Assembly: GCA_964019155.1 (NCBI GenBank)
Contig: OZ025240.1
Location: forward strand, 20,605,021 to 20,669,020
Direction of reading: 5' to 3'
DNA length: 64,000 bases
Source of the DNA: Osedax fenrisi
Taxonomy: Eukaryota; Annelida; Polychaeta; Sabellida; Siboglinidae
Shown: piece after piece, positions 22,318 through 34,307 of the stretch
How positions within the stretch are numbered: position 1 is the first letter of the stretch
How the letters are laid out: every line of letters starts with the position of its first letter
The notes under the pieces: generated by a model
The model's input: the letters and a program-made list of their open reading frames with translations, nothing else
The model's database searches: none
What the model was told of the DNA's origin: nothing
Translations under genes and position numbers: made by a program

Positions 22318-22979
22318 TATATATATATATATATATATAATTATATGTATTATTAATTATATTACACTATATTTATATGTATATTCTTGTATAACATTAT
22401 ATTTGTCAGTTGGCTTAAGTAATTTTGTATTGGGGATTTAATTTATGTAAGTGTTATTTGGCGAAGTACAGTTTTTTAATTGGTTATAATCATGGTATAT
22501 TGGCCTTAATCACCATCCTTCCTTGTTATAATAAATATGGACGAAGTGATAATTTTTTTATTTGTGGAGAATATTTCTTATTTGTAGGTATTTTAATATT
22601 TACACAGTTCGTGTTCACGTTTTTGGATGTATTTGGAGAAACATGCCAAGGTTGTACATGATATGCCAATTTCAAAAATCGGTGACTAGTATATACAATT
22701 ATTATGTGTAAAAACGTCATCGGGTTCTATGCAAATAAATTATGTATATTTATTGTGGTTTGCAGAGGCTAGTAACAAATAAAGTATAAATACATAAAAA
22801 GTACAATAACATCCGTAAGAGTGTTATGGTTCATTCTGAAAGCATGGCGTATTTTTTCGTATAATTATTTTTATTTAATTAGAAGATCTGGTTTATATAT
22901 ATATGACCAGGAAACCAAATTTAGTTGAAAAAACTATTTTAAACAAGTTTATTATCAACGTTGAAATATATAGGTTAAT
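22318..22979. other. unassigned spacer
   Basis: After an AT dinucleotide run (22318-22340), 22400-22880 has a more mixed composition but no recognisable protein. A 78-codon plus-strand frame at 22425-22661 shows no motif or family. I see an AATAAA at about 22781 but no gene for it. Confidence 0.45.
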
Positions 22980-23217
22980 GTGAGCAATTTAAACTAGGTT
23001 ATATTAAACATATTTTAAACATATAATAAAACTGGATTTTTTAAGTTAAATTAAACATAATTATAAACTAGAATTTTTAACTATATATTTAAACTAGGTC
23101 AAATTAAACATAAATATAAAGTAGATTTTTTAACTATATTACTAAGTTAAATTAAACATTAATATAAAATATATAATTTATCTATATATCAAAATTAGTC
23201 TAAATTAATATACTTAA
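22980..23217. repeat. tandem repeat of about 60 bp
   Basis: Three to four imperfect units around the words AAACTAGGT, AAATTAAACAT and TTTTTTAACTATAT. It ends at the AT run that marks the inner edge of the right palindrome arm. Confidence 0.6.
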
Positions 23218-24189
23218 ATTATATATATATATATATATATAGTAGTAATATAACCAGTTGGTGGACAATGCAAAATATAATCATTTGGTAACCATTTTTT
23301 ATAAGATAGCCATGAAGGTGAAAATTGACATACTAATTAATTATGATATACTCTTTGAATATATCTAATTATTTTTTCAAAATAATGAATAATAAAATAT
23401 ATATAAAAATATTGTCTACCAAATAAAAATTATGTATAAGCTAACTAATTTGTTGACAATATTAACTTATGCATATAATAATTATTTTGTGGACAAACTG
23501 AACTTTAACATTTTCGCTCCAACTTTATTATTTTCTGATATATATGTTCTATAATTAATGACAAATTTCATGACATACCCGGATGACATATTTTATATTT
23601 ATACATATTAAATTAATTTCGTATATTCAATATAATATTGGATAATTTAAACTATTTTACCTTTTCTATCAATCACGAACATATTATATATGGTTAGTTA
23701 TATTTTAAAATAACTATATATTATTTATATCATATAATATCTTCATTATATAAAATAAATATGTCTTTTATTTTTATATTATGTTTATATAAGAATTTTT
23801 CGGATAATTTAAAAAGCACATGTCACATTTTAATAATTATATTATAATTATTATATCATAATAAATTATTATTAAATAATATGTAAGCATAATTATAATA
23901 TATATTAGATAAATTACTTAGATATAAAAACGGGCTCTATTATAGAATCTATACCAACTAATGTACATTTTATTTCAAAATAAAAATATGAAATTTTAAT
24001 TATGAAAGTGTATCATATAGTTGGTATTATGATAGCATAAGTTAACTTTAATTATCAATTATCAATAGATTATTGTATTCTTGTGTTTATTTATTAAAAT
24101 ATACATTTTAACATGCATTTATATTAAAATGAAACTATTGAAATAAGTATAATTATTGATCAATATTATTAATTGAATATATGGATTAT

Positions 24190-24567
24190 GGTCAAAAGCT
24201 TCGCGAATTAAACGCCCGCAAACTTTTTTATTCGAATTAGTGATTCTACAATAGCTTATGATTGGTCATTATAATTAGCGTATGTTTATTTATAGACTAT
24301 CATACATGCAACGGCTTATAATTACCATATATTTATATATGTGTGTGTTTTATAAGCTCACTCGGGATGTAATCATTTACAGTAATGCAGCTAAAATAAC
24401 CTAAATAATATTAAAATTAACCCAACCAAATCAAACCAAACAAGTGAAAATAACTAAAACTATAAATATTAATGTTTCAACAAACAATCATACGCTATTG
24501 TAAATTCAGTAATTCGAATAAACAATTTTGCGAGCGTTCAAATCGCGCATCAATCGCGAAGCTTTTA
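24190..24567. mobile_element. foldback element with GGTCAAAAGCTTCGCG ends, copy 3
   Basis: Right-arm counterpart of 2322-2680. Left end GGTCAAAAGCTTCGCG with GGATTAT before it. The right end is altered: GCGAAGCTTTTATTTC instead of GCGAAGCTTTTGACC, so the last bases have been lost or replaced next to a TA run. Confidence 0.78.
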
Positions 24568-24811
24568 TTTCATAATATATATATATATATATTCAGGCCG
24601 CCGATATAATTAAGAGTTCAATTTGGGCGGTCTTACTAATATATAAGAGCCGCCCGATTTATAAATATATGTCACTAAAGTAAATATGTTATGCTTGATT
24701 TCACACGCTAAAATATTCCATACGAGTAACATACATAAACTGTTTTTGTGTATTATATCATATTAAACAAATCCACAAATATATATTATAATTATATGTA
24801 TAATAATATAA

Positions 24812-24858
<47 letters not shown>

Positions 24859-25345
24859 ATAGTTATCCGTTATAGTAATTGTACAATTAAATATTTGTTA
24901 ATAAATTTGATTTTTTATTAAATTTTAATTTATTTAACTATTAGAAATCATTCGATTATTATTCGAATATGTTACGTACACATGAGATCGATATAGTTTT
25001 AGAAATTTCGTTTAATTGTAAGTAGAACTAATATATTATATATGTATACGAATATAATCCATCGATATGTTATCTGTTTTAGTAACAATTAAATATTTGT
25101 TAATAAATTTGTTATTAAATTTTAATTTATACTATTAGAATTTATTCGATTATATTCGAATATGTTACGTACACATGAGATCAATATAGTTTTAGAATGT
25201 CTTTTTAATTTCAAGTAGAACCAATATATTATATATGTATAATATAATCCATCGATATGTTATCCATTATAGTACCTTATAATTTCTAATAGTACAAATT
25301 GAAATTTAATAAAAAATAAAATATTTAATTGTACAGTTGGTACCT

Positions 25346-25730
25346 GGTCAAAAGCTTCGCGATTGATGCGCAATTTGAATGCCCACCAAATTGTTTATTC
25401 GAATTAGTGAATTTACAATAGCGTATGAATCATACGGCGTATGATTGTTTGTACACACATTAATATTTTTAGTTTTAGTTATTTTCACTTGTTTGGTTTG
25501 GTTTTGTTAGGTTTATTTTTAATATTGCTAGGTTTTTTTAGCTGCATTACATCCCGAGTGAGCCTATAAAACACACACACATGTTAATGATAAGCCGTTG
25601 CATGTATGATAGTCTATAAATAGACATACGTTAATTATAATGGCCAATTATAAGCTATTGTAAATTCACTAATTCACATAAACAATTTTGCGGGCATTCA
25701 AATTTCGCATCAATCGCGAAGCTTTTGACC
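25346..25730. mobile_element. foldback element with GGTCAAAAGCTTCGCG ends, copy 4
   Basis: Right-arm counterpart of 1363-1739, 385 bp, both ends intact, flanked by GGTACCT on the left and ATAATCC on the right, as at 2322. Non-coding. Confidence 0.82.
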
Positions 25731-26573
25731 ATAATCCATATTAGTTCTACTTGCAATTAAACGAAATTTCTAAAACTATATCGATCTGTTATACAGTTAC
25801 TATTAATATTATTATACATGTATAATATATATGTATATAATTATAATATATATTTGTGTTAATATGATAATACACATAAACAACGTATGTATGTTACTCA
25901 TATGGAATATTTTAGCGTGTGAAAGCGTAACATATATTTACATCGATGGGCGGCTCTTAAATATATCGGTGGCCTGCTTCTCATGTATCCATATATATTA
26001 TATGATTATTATAATACCATATCATATTAAATATTGTTAACAATATAATAGTTATACATTATGAAAAATATACAATCAGCATTAGTTAATATAGAAATAA
26101 AAGTAATTTAATAAATATAGTTTTAAATAAAATTGCCGTTTGTCCGTTCTAACCAAACAGGGTAGTTTATTTGTAATCTTCGGCGAAAACCATTTTAACA
26201 TACTTGTGTATATTTATAATATGATATTATAATTCATATATTTATTAATATTATAGTAATAAATTATTAATATTTTAAAGTATTAAATAATACTATAATT
26301 ACTTAATATACTATATTTATTGCTTATAGAAAACTGAAAATTCAAATTATGAAATAACTGCTATACTAATACCGTACACAAAAATATTAATACTACTACT
26401 TTAATCCCATGAATACTTTTTTAATATTCTAATCTAAACATCAAATTGTTTACATCACTACATAATATATATGATGTTAAACACTATTATATAATACATA
26501 TATATGTAATATTTAAATAATAATTCACTGATAATGCATATTGTATAATTATTTTACATTTGTACGGTATTAT

Positions 26574-26972
26574 CAAAGATTTTCATAAGGAAAGATATAA
26601 CACTTACGCGAAATCGTGTAATTCGAATTTGTATACAAAATACCCCAGTGCCACCTATAGCGGGTTACTTTTAGGAACTATGTGTTGTTTATAATGTAAA
26701 TTCGTATTTAACTATACACTTTTAAAATGTTAAATAATATGCTTTAAATTAATATTTATATGATGAAAACTAAGTGTTCATTACTAACATATAACAAACA
26801 AATATGATTGCATGTAATTTAATAGAGAAATGAAAACATTGTTGTATGCAAACAGAGCCGAACCTAAATCTATTTCAGTGATTTCGATACTACTGCTAGC
26901 AGCGGCAGGGGATATTACTAAATTACGTTCCATGCATATGGAGTGTTATATCTTTGCTTCGCAAAATCTTTG
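26574..26972 (+). mobile_element. 7-bp-TSD inverted-repeat element, copy 2
   Basis: 399 bp, flanked by GTATTAT on both sides (26567-26573 and 26973-26979), the reverse complement of the duplication at the left-arm copy, as expected for one insertion later duplicated. It lacks a piece of about 55 bp present in the full-length copies (between CAAATATGAT and TGCATGTAATTT). Confidence 0.88.
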
Positions 26973-27112
26973 GTATTATTATCTCGCAGTTTATATTAAT
27001 ACTGTATTGGTATTTAGTAGTTTATAATTCCACAATTACATTTACAATTACATGTATTCTTTATCATTTGTAAATTTCTTCTTAATTATATCTGTTAATT
27101 TCACTGTTTAGA

Positions 27113-27575
27113 GTAGTATAACGCTAAAATTAAAACTTATAAATATCGTAATATATATAATATATATATTTAATCTATAATATCATATATAATTAACTTT
27201 ATAATAATAATCTTTTAGAATCAAGTGCAAAACAGAACAGGAGTTATCGAATGGTTTTTATTTAATTATATAATCAATGATATGTGTAATATAATAAAAA
27301 ATAATTAGTTAAATAATAGAATACCAATAATATCGTGTTAAGTAATTTTGTGGCGAATGATCTCGTGTGAAATGATAATATATATAAATAATTATTTATA
27401 AATAGTAGAATTTAAACTACAAATCACCAATCCGTATAATATCATTCCCCATGAAATCACTTCGCACGAGAACACTGGTTACCAAATAATAATATATAAT
27501 TAATAAACTAATTGTATATAATTATTTAACATCTAATATTCAAATTTTAGATAATAAAATTGTTCATATTAATAT
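27113..27575. other. AT-rich, no gene seen
   Basis: No motif recognised. The first sequence beyond the palindrome arm. Confidence 0.45.
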
Positions 27576-27988
27576 CAAAGATTTTTCTAATGAAAGATAT
27601 AACACTCATGAGAAATCGTGTAATTAAATTTTGTATACAAAAACCAACATCACCACCTATATAGGTCATTTTTTGGAACTATGTGTTGTTTATAATGTAA
27701 ATTTGTATCAAACTATGCACTTTTAAAATGAAAAATAATATGCTTTTAATTATTATTTTATTAAGTGTTTATTACTAATATATAGAAATAGGATATGTTG
27801 GTTTTAAATCCTATAAATATCTATGTGGCAAGTAAAAGCTAATTTAATAAGAGTAATGAAATCATTGTAGTATGCAAATTGCGGCAAATCTAAATCGATT
27901 TCGATACTGCTGCTAGAAGCGGGATGTATGAATAATAATGATGTTGCGTAGGTAGCGAGTGTTATATCTTTGATTCGCAAAATCTTTG
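27576..27988 (+). mobile_element. 7-bp-TSD inverted-repeat element, copy 3 (diverged)
   Basis: 413 bp, the most diverged member, yet still flanked by a perfect TTAATAT on both sides (27569-27575 and 27989-27995). Ends CAAAGATTTTTCTAATG and the reverse of CAAAGATTTTGCGAATC. Retention of the duplication in a diverged copy is good evidence that 7 bp is the real length for this family. Confidence 0.85.
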
Positions 27989-29186
27989 TTAATATCTTTT
28001 AAATTATATTATATTTTAGACATGTCAATAATATTTATTTATTAACATTTTGTAATTGAAAATAATAATATTTTAATTAATAATTATTTATATGGTATTG
28101 GTATTGGTGTATTTTTGTATTATTATAAATTTATTAATTTATTTTCAATAATTTAATATTACTTTATTTATTTTGTAATCAGTAGTATATAATATATAAG
28201 ATAAAAATATATAATTAATTGCAGGTGATGAATAATTACATTTAAGAAAAGTCTTTTTTGGGATCAAAACAAAAGCGATGTTGGAATATAATACAAATTT
28301 GATTGCTGCCGGTAAATTTCAAGGCATACTAATTGAACATGTAGGATAGCAAACTTATGCAATGGTTTGTATTTTAAATTATATAAATTACCTATTTAAT
28401 CAATTAAATTAATACAGAATGTAGTAAATTTATTTTAAGAACTTTTATAATCAAATTAAAGAGAAATTACTCTAAAGCTATGCCAGTTAAATCACTAAAG
28501 ATCATGAAGATCCAGAATTCAATAATATTATAACTAAAATGCATGATGGTCAATACATTATTAAAAAAGATCCTTTATTTAAACATGTTAGTAATTCATT
28601 ATTAGTATTTATATAAAATAAAAGTTTATTTATATATTTGTTTTAAATATATGTATATTCATTATTTGTTATTAAAATATCATATTCAATTATATATCTA
28701 ATATAATGTATTATTCTATTTATTATTCTGTATTATTTCTTTATTAATTTTATTTAATATATATTCATTATTTTTTATTATAATAATATATAATCTTTAT
28801 AGAATTGATTTAGGAAATTTATTATTAAAGCTGGATTTATCAAATAATATATTTTGATATATAAAAGTAATGATCAGGATTCTATTCTAGAAATCGACTA
28901 TATGATAAAGTTTGTAACATTTATATATTATCGATTTCAAAATATCAAATTAATGATTAATATTTATAAAATTTTGCTTTGATTAAAAATTGTTCAATTT
29001 ATTTATCAATCTATTAAAAAATTCAAATGTATATACATATGATATTCAAATCGCCATATGACATATTCCATGTAACCTGTAACATTTAATTGTTGATATC
29101 CTATATCGTTTCTACACCAACTATTACCTACCTCGATTAATCTCCGTTCACAATCTATAAGCCTCCATTCCAGTAATTGCATGTAT

Positions 29187-29665
29187 TTGTATTTGATTTT
29201 CGTATTTGATAAAAAACTATATATATGAATTTAATTTATATTTTATGTATAGGTGTTATAACTTATAATATCCCAAGCAACCAGTATATTGTTTACAGTT
29301 TTTTATCATATCGATTTTCTTTAGATATCAAATAAATTTTAAATGATTTCAATTAATTATTATGCAATCTGGTATAGAGATAGGGATTATTATTTTATGA
29401 TTTAATATTTAATGTGTTAATTTATTGTATTTATATTTGATTCTTTAAGAAAAATGTGTATAATATATTAATTTTCCTTAGCTTTTCCACTCCTCGCTAT
29501 CTACATCATACTTCTTCAATTTTATCCATGATAAATCTTGCTTCTACAGGATTTTATAACTAATATTCCCTTACCGTATACACCCACCTATCTACATTGC
29601 TTTAATTAACCTATAAATCTGATATATTCAATATATATCAATCACTAACCATGTAATATCTTTAT
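29187..29665 (+). mobile_element. truncated hAT-type element (CAGGG family)
   Basis: Matches the interior of the elements at 36269 and 44067: TTATAACTTATAATATCC, then ATTGTTTACAG, then ATGCAATCTGGTATAGAG, then a stretch rich in GTATTTG. The end near 29590-29665 matches 36720-36800. Termini CAGGG.. are not present, so it is truncated or broken by the element that follows at 29676. Confidence 0.75.
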
Positions 29666-29675
29666 ATATATATAC

Positions 29676-30129
29676 CAAAGATTTTCCGAAGGAAAAATAT
29701 AACACTTACGCGAAATCGTGTAATTCGAATTTGTATACAAAATACACCAGTGCCACCTATAGCGGGTTACTTTTAGGAACTATGTGTTGTTTATAATGTA
29801 AATTCGTATTTAACTATACAATTTTAAAATGTTAAATAATATGCTTTAAATTAATATTTATATGATGAAAACTAAGTGTTCATTACTAACATATAACAAA
29901 CAAATATGATATGTATGTTTTAAATTCTATAAGTATATATTTAGTAAGTAAAAGCTAATTTATATTGCATGTAATTTAATAGAGAAATGAAAACATTGTT
30001 GTATGCAAACAGAGCCGAACCTAAATCTATTTCAGTGATTTCGATACTACTGCTAGCAGCGGCAGGGGATATTACTAAATTACGTTCCATGCATATGGAG
30101 TGTTATATCTTTGCTTCGCAAAATCTTTG
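29676..30129 (+). mobile_element. 7-bp-TSD inverted-repeat element, copy 4
   Basis: 454 bp full-length copy, flanked by TATATAC on both sides (29669-29675 and 30130-30136). It lies in an intron-like interval of the gene relic 28225-30919. Confidence 0.9.
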
Positions 30130-30919
30130 TATATACTCTATATTTTATTTTATTTATTTACAATTTCTACTACATACTTTATATATCTATTTAAAATCTA
30201 CAATTTCTATTACGTAATCCAATTTCATGTATTTTATTTTTAATATCAGTAAATTATAATAAATATAATTAATTTCATATTCAATGGATTATTTTTTTAT
30301 ATTTATTTTTTAAATAACTATTGCTCAAATTCTTTAGTGAATATATTATATGAATTCAATTTAATTTAATTAATTTATTTGCTACAGTTATTGACTACAC
30401 CGGCTACGTTATTGACTTTGAAATTAAGTGGAGATTATTGTGTTTACAAGAAAGCAAAATATGAAGGTTCATATATTATATATATATATATATATTAAAT
30501 ATGGGTATATAAATTTATAATATATAAAAATAATTATACAGGATTAAAATGAATGCATAAAGATTTTTTTATTGAACAAGTGCAAATATAGCCCCATATG
30601 TAAAAAAAGTTGAAAAGTTTTCATAATATGATTTAGTCTCGATGTTCAAAGGTATAAAATTGTATTAATTTGTATTATACTTTATTAATTATATTTTAAT
30701 ATTCTAGAACAATTTTCTGTAACAATGGCAGTATGAACATTTAACTTTGGAATGCAGGCCAATTTAGCTGCATTTGATGGATTGCTAGGATATTCATTAT
30801 AATCGGTTGCAGAATATGCAGTACAACAAGACAGATTACGATGCTTGGATGCTACAAAGGTGAAGAAGAAGATGAAACATCAAGACAATTCATATGCTGC
30901 AGGATGTGCAAACATATAA

Positions 30920-31794
30920 TTAAAATAAATTGTATATTATAATTATATTTTTAATATCATTTATAAATATAATATATACATTAGTAACTATATATAGTGT
31001 GAGAATTAATTTAAAAAAAACGTTAAACTTGATTTAGTCAGAATAATTATTTGTATATCTTATTAACTACATATTGAATATTTTTTCTTTAAATTTCACA
31101 ATATATAAAAATGAACAGTATAAATTATTATTTCTATATATATGTAGTAAATTAGTGATACATTTTTATTTTATTTGTTAATCATTATTTAAAATAAATA
31201 TTTATAATAAGATTGTTAAATAATTATTACAAAAACTTTAATATTATAAGTGGATACATTTTGAAAAGATGTTATTTTACATGTAACAAATGAATAGTAC
31301 CTTTAAACACATATCAATAAACATTTTCTATATATTATTACTTATTGAAATATATAAGTTTATTAATTTAAATAAAATATATACATGTTGAAAATGAGCA
31401 AAATATGTATATTCTACAAATATTTAAAAGTAGCATTCTATAAAATATGGTCTTGTATAGTGTTACGAAATATTATTAAAAAAGAAATTGAATCTGTATG
31501 CAGATTTAGTGAAAATATAATACAAAATAGATATGTAAAATAAATAATTAATTGACAATCAAAACATTATTAACCTGAAATGAAAATGGTTTTATATTAG
31601 TTTATTACACATAAAGTAAGAACACAGTTGTTTTCGAAACAAATTATATATAATATTAATTAATTAATAAATAATTATAATTGAAGAAAATCAGATTCAC
31701 TTTATAAGTACGAATTGTGAAGATTTATGGAAATATAATTAATTAAAAGAATTGATAGAATAGCTTCCATTATGGTACATCTGCACCTACATAT
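30920..31794. other. AT-rich, no gene seen
   Basis: Nothing supportable on either strand. Confidence 0.5.
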
Positions 31795-31927
31795 ATAAAA
31801 TATTAATATTTAATAGAATTTTATTTGTTTTATATATATGATATGTATGCTAAGTATATAATTAATATGCTTTACAATAATTTCTAGTAAATAGTAAAAT
31901 TATTATTATTTATATTAAAAAATATAC

Positions 31928-31998
31928 CTCCTAAGGGCATCGTAACCAGACCTTCTGTGTTGCATACAACAATCTAACCACTATACTACCAAACCAGT
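31928..31998 (-). other. tRNA-like block, left arm
   Basis: On the minus strand: GGTAGTATAGTGGTTAGATT, a good polymerase III A-box/D-arm, then a short hairpin GTTGTATGCAAC, then GGTCTGGTTACGATGCCC, which resembles a B-box/T-arm with one extra base. The acceptor stem does not pair and the anticodon loop is too short, so it is a tRNA-derived sequence and not a working tRNA gene. Confidence 0.55.
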
Positions 31999-32635
31999 TT
32001 TATTAATTATATATAATTACTAATAGTAGTATTAGATTTGATTTAATTATAAATAGAATTAGAATATAATTATATTTCACAAATTTAATAAAGTATTGAT
32101 AAATTATAGAATTATTCTAAGAATACAATATAATAGTATGATTATTATTATATATATAGTATTATACTAAGTATATAATATGATAGTTATTAATTATATA
32201 ATATAAATCGAAAATTATGATGAATAATAATAACTTATTTTAATTTTTTTAAATGCTCAAAATAACCCTACAAAAATATTTTGAAAGGCTTTTCAAAATA
32301 AGCTATATTGAAAGTTGGCACATATTAACTGGTCCAGGGGCTGGTTGCTCTGAGATTGGCCAGAGACAATCCCAACAAGGACAAACCTTATTTATAGGTA
32401 TTATTGGGTAACTATGGGATTTTGTAAACATATCTTAGCCGAGATCAAGCTCAGCAATATTTCTATATAATACTTATTTCATTTTTGAATGTTTAAAAAT
32501 ATTCAAAATATAATTATGTACCTAAGTTAAATATTACTTAATTATAATTTGATTATTAAAGGATGTACATAAGAGTTCTATATAGTTTCGGAAAGCCCAT
32601 TTAATTTCAAGTATAATCAATAGATAATTAAATGT

Positions 32636-32914
32636 CTATTATCATAATAGCAGCATAATAATTATGCTTATATTAATTTGTCATGCTCTTATAAGTCTAT
32701 TATGCAATTAATAGCAGCATAATAATTGCATAATAGACTTTTAATAGCACCATAATTATTATAATAGCATGACAAATTATCATAATAGCAGCATAATAAT
32801 TATGTTTATATTAATTTGTCATGTATTATAAGTCTATTATGCAATTAATAGCAGCATAATAATTGCATAATAGACTTTTAATAGCACCATAATTATTATA
32901 ATAGCATGACAAAT
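32636..32914. repeat. two tandem 138-bp units, each a foldback
   Basis: Units start near 32638 and 32778. Each has ATAGCAGCATAAT words and a central inverted pair, AATTTGTCATG with CATGACAAAT, and AGTCTATTATGCAATTA with TAATTGCATAATAGACT. Related words occur at 55005-55190. Confidence 0.75.
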
Positions 32915-33442
32915 GAATAGCAGCATAATATAATATTATTTAATAAATATACATTTACAGCACAATGTAAACATTCGAGGCTATTATATATATGCTATTA
33001 TCACATAATTAAATTAATATGAGACTATAACTGTTTCCTGGGTTAATTAATTATACTATCATATAGTTTATAATATAAGTACAATTATATAATCAATTCA
33101 ATATCGAAATAATATTTGTTGAATATTTTATATAATTATAATAGTTTTAAACTAAGTTTATATAATTATAATTATTATAATAATAATATAATAAGTATTA
33201 CTAAGTAATACTATTACTTAAAGTAAATATTAATACAATTTATGTTATTCAGTTGCATACTATTAATTATAATATTACAACTATACAGGATATCTATATA
33301 GTTTCTAGATATAATAAATATTATTGTATGATATGATAACAAAATAAGTACAATTTTATATGAAAAATAATTCTATTCTAATTATATTTATAATTAAACC
33401 AAAACTAATACTACTATTAGTAATTATACCTAATTAATAAAA

Positions 33443-33513
33443 TCCGATAGTTAGTATAGTGGTTATATTGCTGTATGCAATGCAGAAGGTCTGGATACGA
33501 TGCCCTCAGGTGG
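33443..33513 (+). other. tRNA-like block, right arm
   Basis: TTAGTATAGTGGTTATATTG (A-box like), CTGTATGCAATGCAG (short hairpin), then GGTCTGGATACGATGCC (B-box like). It pairs with the block at 31928-31998. Acceptor ends do not pair. It is a tRNA relic or the head of a tRNA-derived element. Confidence 0.55.
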
Positions 33514-33855
33514 TATATATTTTATTTTATAATATTTTTTTTTAATATAAATAATAATACTATTTACCCTAATTACCCTATTTACACTATTTAGGCTATT
33601 TACTAGACATTATTTTAAAGTCTTTTACAAGAAAAAGCATATTCATTATATAATTAGCATACTTATCATATATAAAATAAATAAAATTCCATTCAATATT
33701 AATATTATTATTTAATATTTTATTATCATATCTATTAAAAATATTATATATTATGAAATATATTGAACTAGAAATTATTTCGAAACACTATATAGTGTGT
33801 TCATTATTATATTATGTATAAATATATATATAAAAATATATATATATAGTATAGG

Positions 33856-34307
33856 CAAAGATTTTCCGAAGGAAAGATATCACTTACGCGAAATCGTGTA
33901 ATTCGAATTTGTATACAAAATACCCTGGTGCCACCTATAGCGGGTTACTTTTAGGAACTATGTGTTGTTTATAATGTAAATTCGTATTTAACTATACACT
34001 TTTAAAATGTTAAATAATATGCTTTAAATTAATATTTATATGATGAAAACTAAGTGTTCATTACTAATATATAACAAACAAATATGATATGTATGTTTTA
34101 AATGCTATAAGTATATATTTAGTGAGTAAAAGCTAATTTATATTGCATGTAATTTAATAGAGCAATGAAAACATTGTTGTATGCAAACAGAGCCGAACCT
34201 AAATCTATTTCAGTGATTTCGATACTACTGCTAGCAGCGGTTAGGGATATTACTAAATTACGTTGCATGCATAGGGAGTGTTATATCTTTGCTTCGCAAA
34301 ATCTTTG
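33856..34307 (+). mobile_element. 7-bp-TSD inverted-repeat element, copy 5
   Basis: 452 bp, flanked by GTATAGG on both sides (33849-33855 and 34308-34314). Nearly identical to the copy at 29676-30129. Confidence 0.9.

Larger units (their letters stand above)
23218..27112. repeat. right arm of the large inverted duplication
   Basis: Reverse complement of 1-3650. The homology runs from the AT run at 23218-23240 to TTTCACTGTTTAG ending at about 27112, which pairs with base 1. Long identical stretches are visible, for example around CCATACTGAG-free landmarks such as TTGGAGC/GCTCCAA and the foldback elements. The arm is longer than its partner mainly because a roughly 240-bp piece (25021-25260) is duplicated. 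The sequence from 27113 on has no partner visible in the window. Confidence 0.9.
28225..30919 (+). pseudogene. relic of a multi-exon gene, function unknown
   Basis: Five exon-like blocks with splice-like borders: 28225-28364 (KVFFGIKTKAMLEYNTNLIA then AGKFQGILIEHVG), 28440-28586 (ITKDHEDPEFNNIITKMHDG), 30388-30466 (LLTTPATLLTLKLSGDYCVY), 30542-30651 (TSANIAPYVKKVEKFS and YDLVSMFK) and 30708-30919 (TFNFGMQANLAAFDGLLGYS, SVAEYAVQQDRLRCLDATKV, ending in TAA). Introns begin GT and end AG. Phases agree between blocks 1-2, 2-3 and 4-5; 3-4 needs a one-base shift. In-frame stops: seven TAA/TAG and two TGA. The TAA/TAG codons fall where Gln reads well, suggesting CAA/CAG to TAA/TAG decay. A hAT-type fragment and a 7-bp-TSD element lie in the third-block intron. 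I do not recognise the family; it could also be a transposon gene. Confidence 0.6.
31795..33720. repeat. 1.9-kb palindrome with tRNA-like blocks in both arms
   Basis: Left arm about 31795-32240 and right arm about 33060-33720 are inverted copies: TATGATATGTATGCTAAG pairs with CTTATCATATATAAAA-side sequence, and CTAAGGGCATCGTAACCAG pairs with CTGGATACGATGCCCTCAG. Each arm holds a tRNA-like block. The spacer contains two tandem 138-bp units and a less AT-rich patch (32320-32460, with CCAGGGGCTGGTTGCTC). Non-coding. No target duplication found at the outer ends. Confidence 0.8.

Noticed and set aside
22425..22661. 78-codon hydrophobic frame as a membrane protein gene
   Set aside because: No family, no second exon or neighbouring element context, and the length is within chance for this mixed-composition stretch.
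1..27112. The palindrome as a Polinton/Maverick or other giant virus-like element
   Set aside because: No DNA polymerase, integrase of that type, ATPase, protease or capsid genes are seen between the arms; the integrases there belong to LTR elements.
31928..33513. Functional tRNA genes
   Set aside because: A-box and B-box are recognisable but acceptor stems do not pair and the anticodon loop is too short in both blocks.
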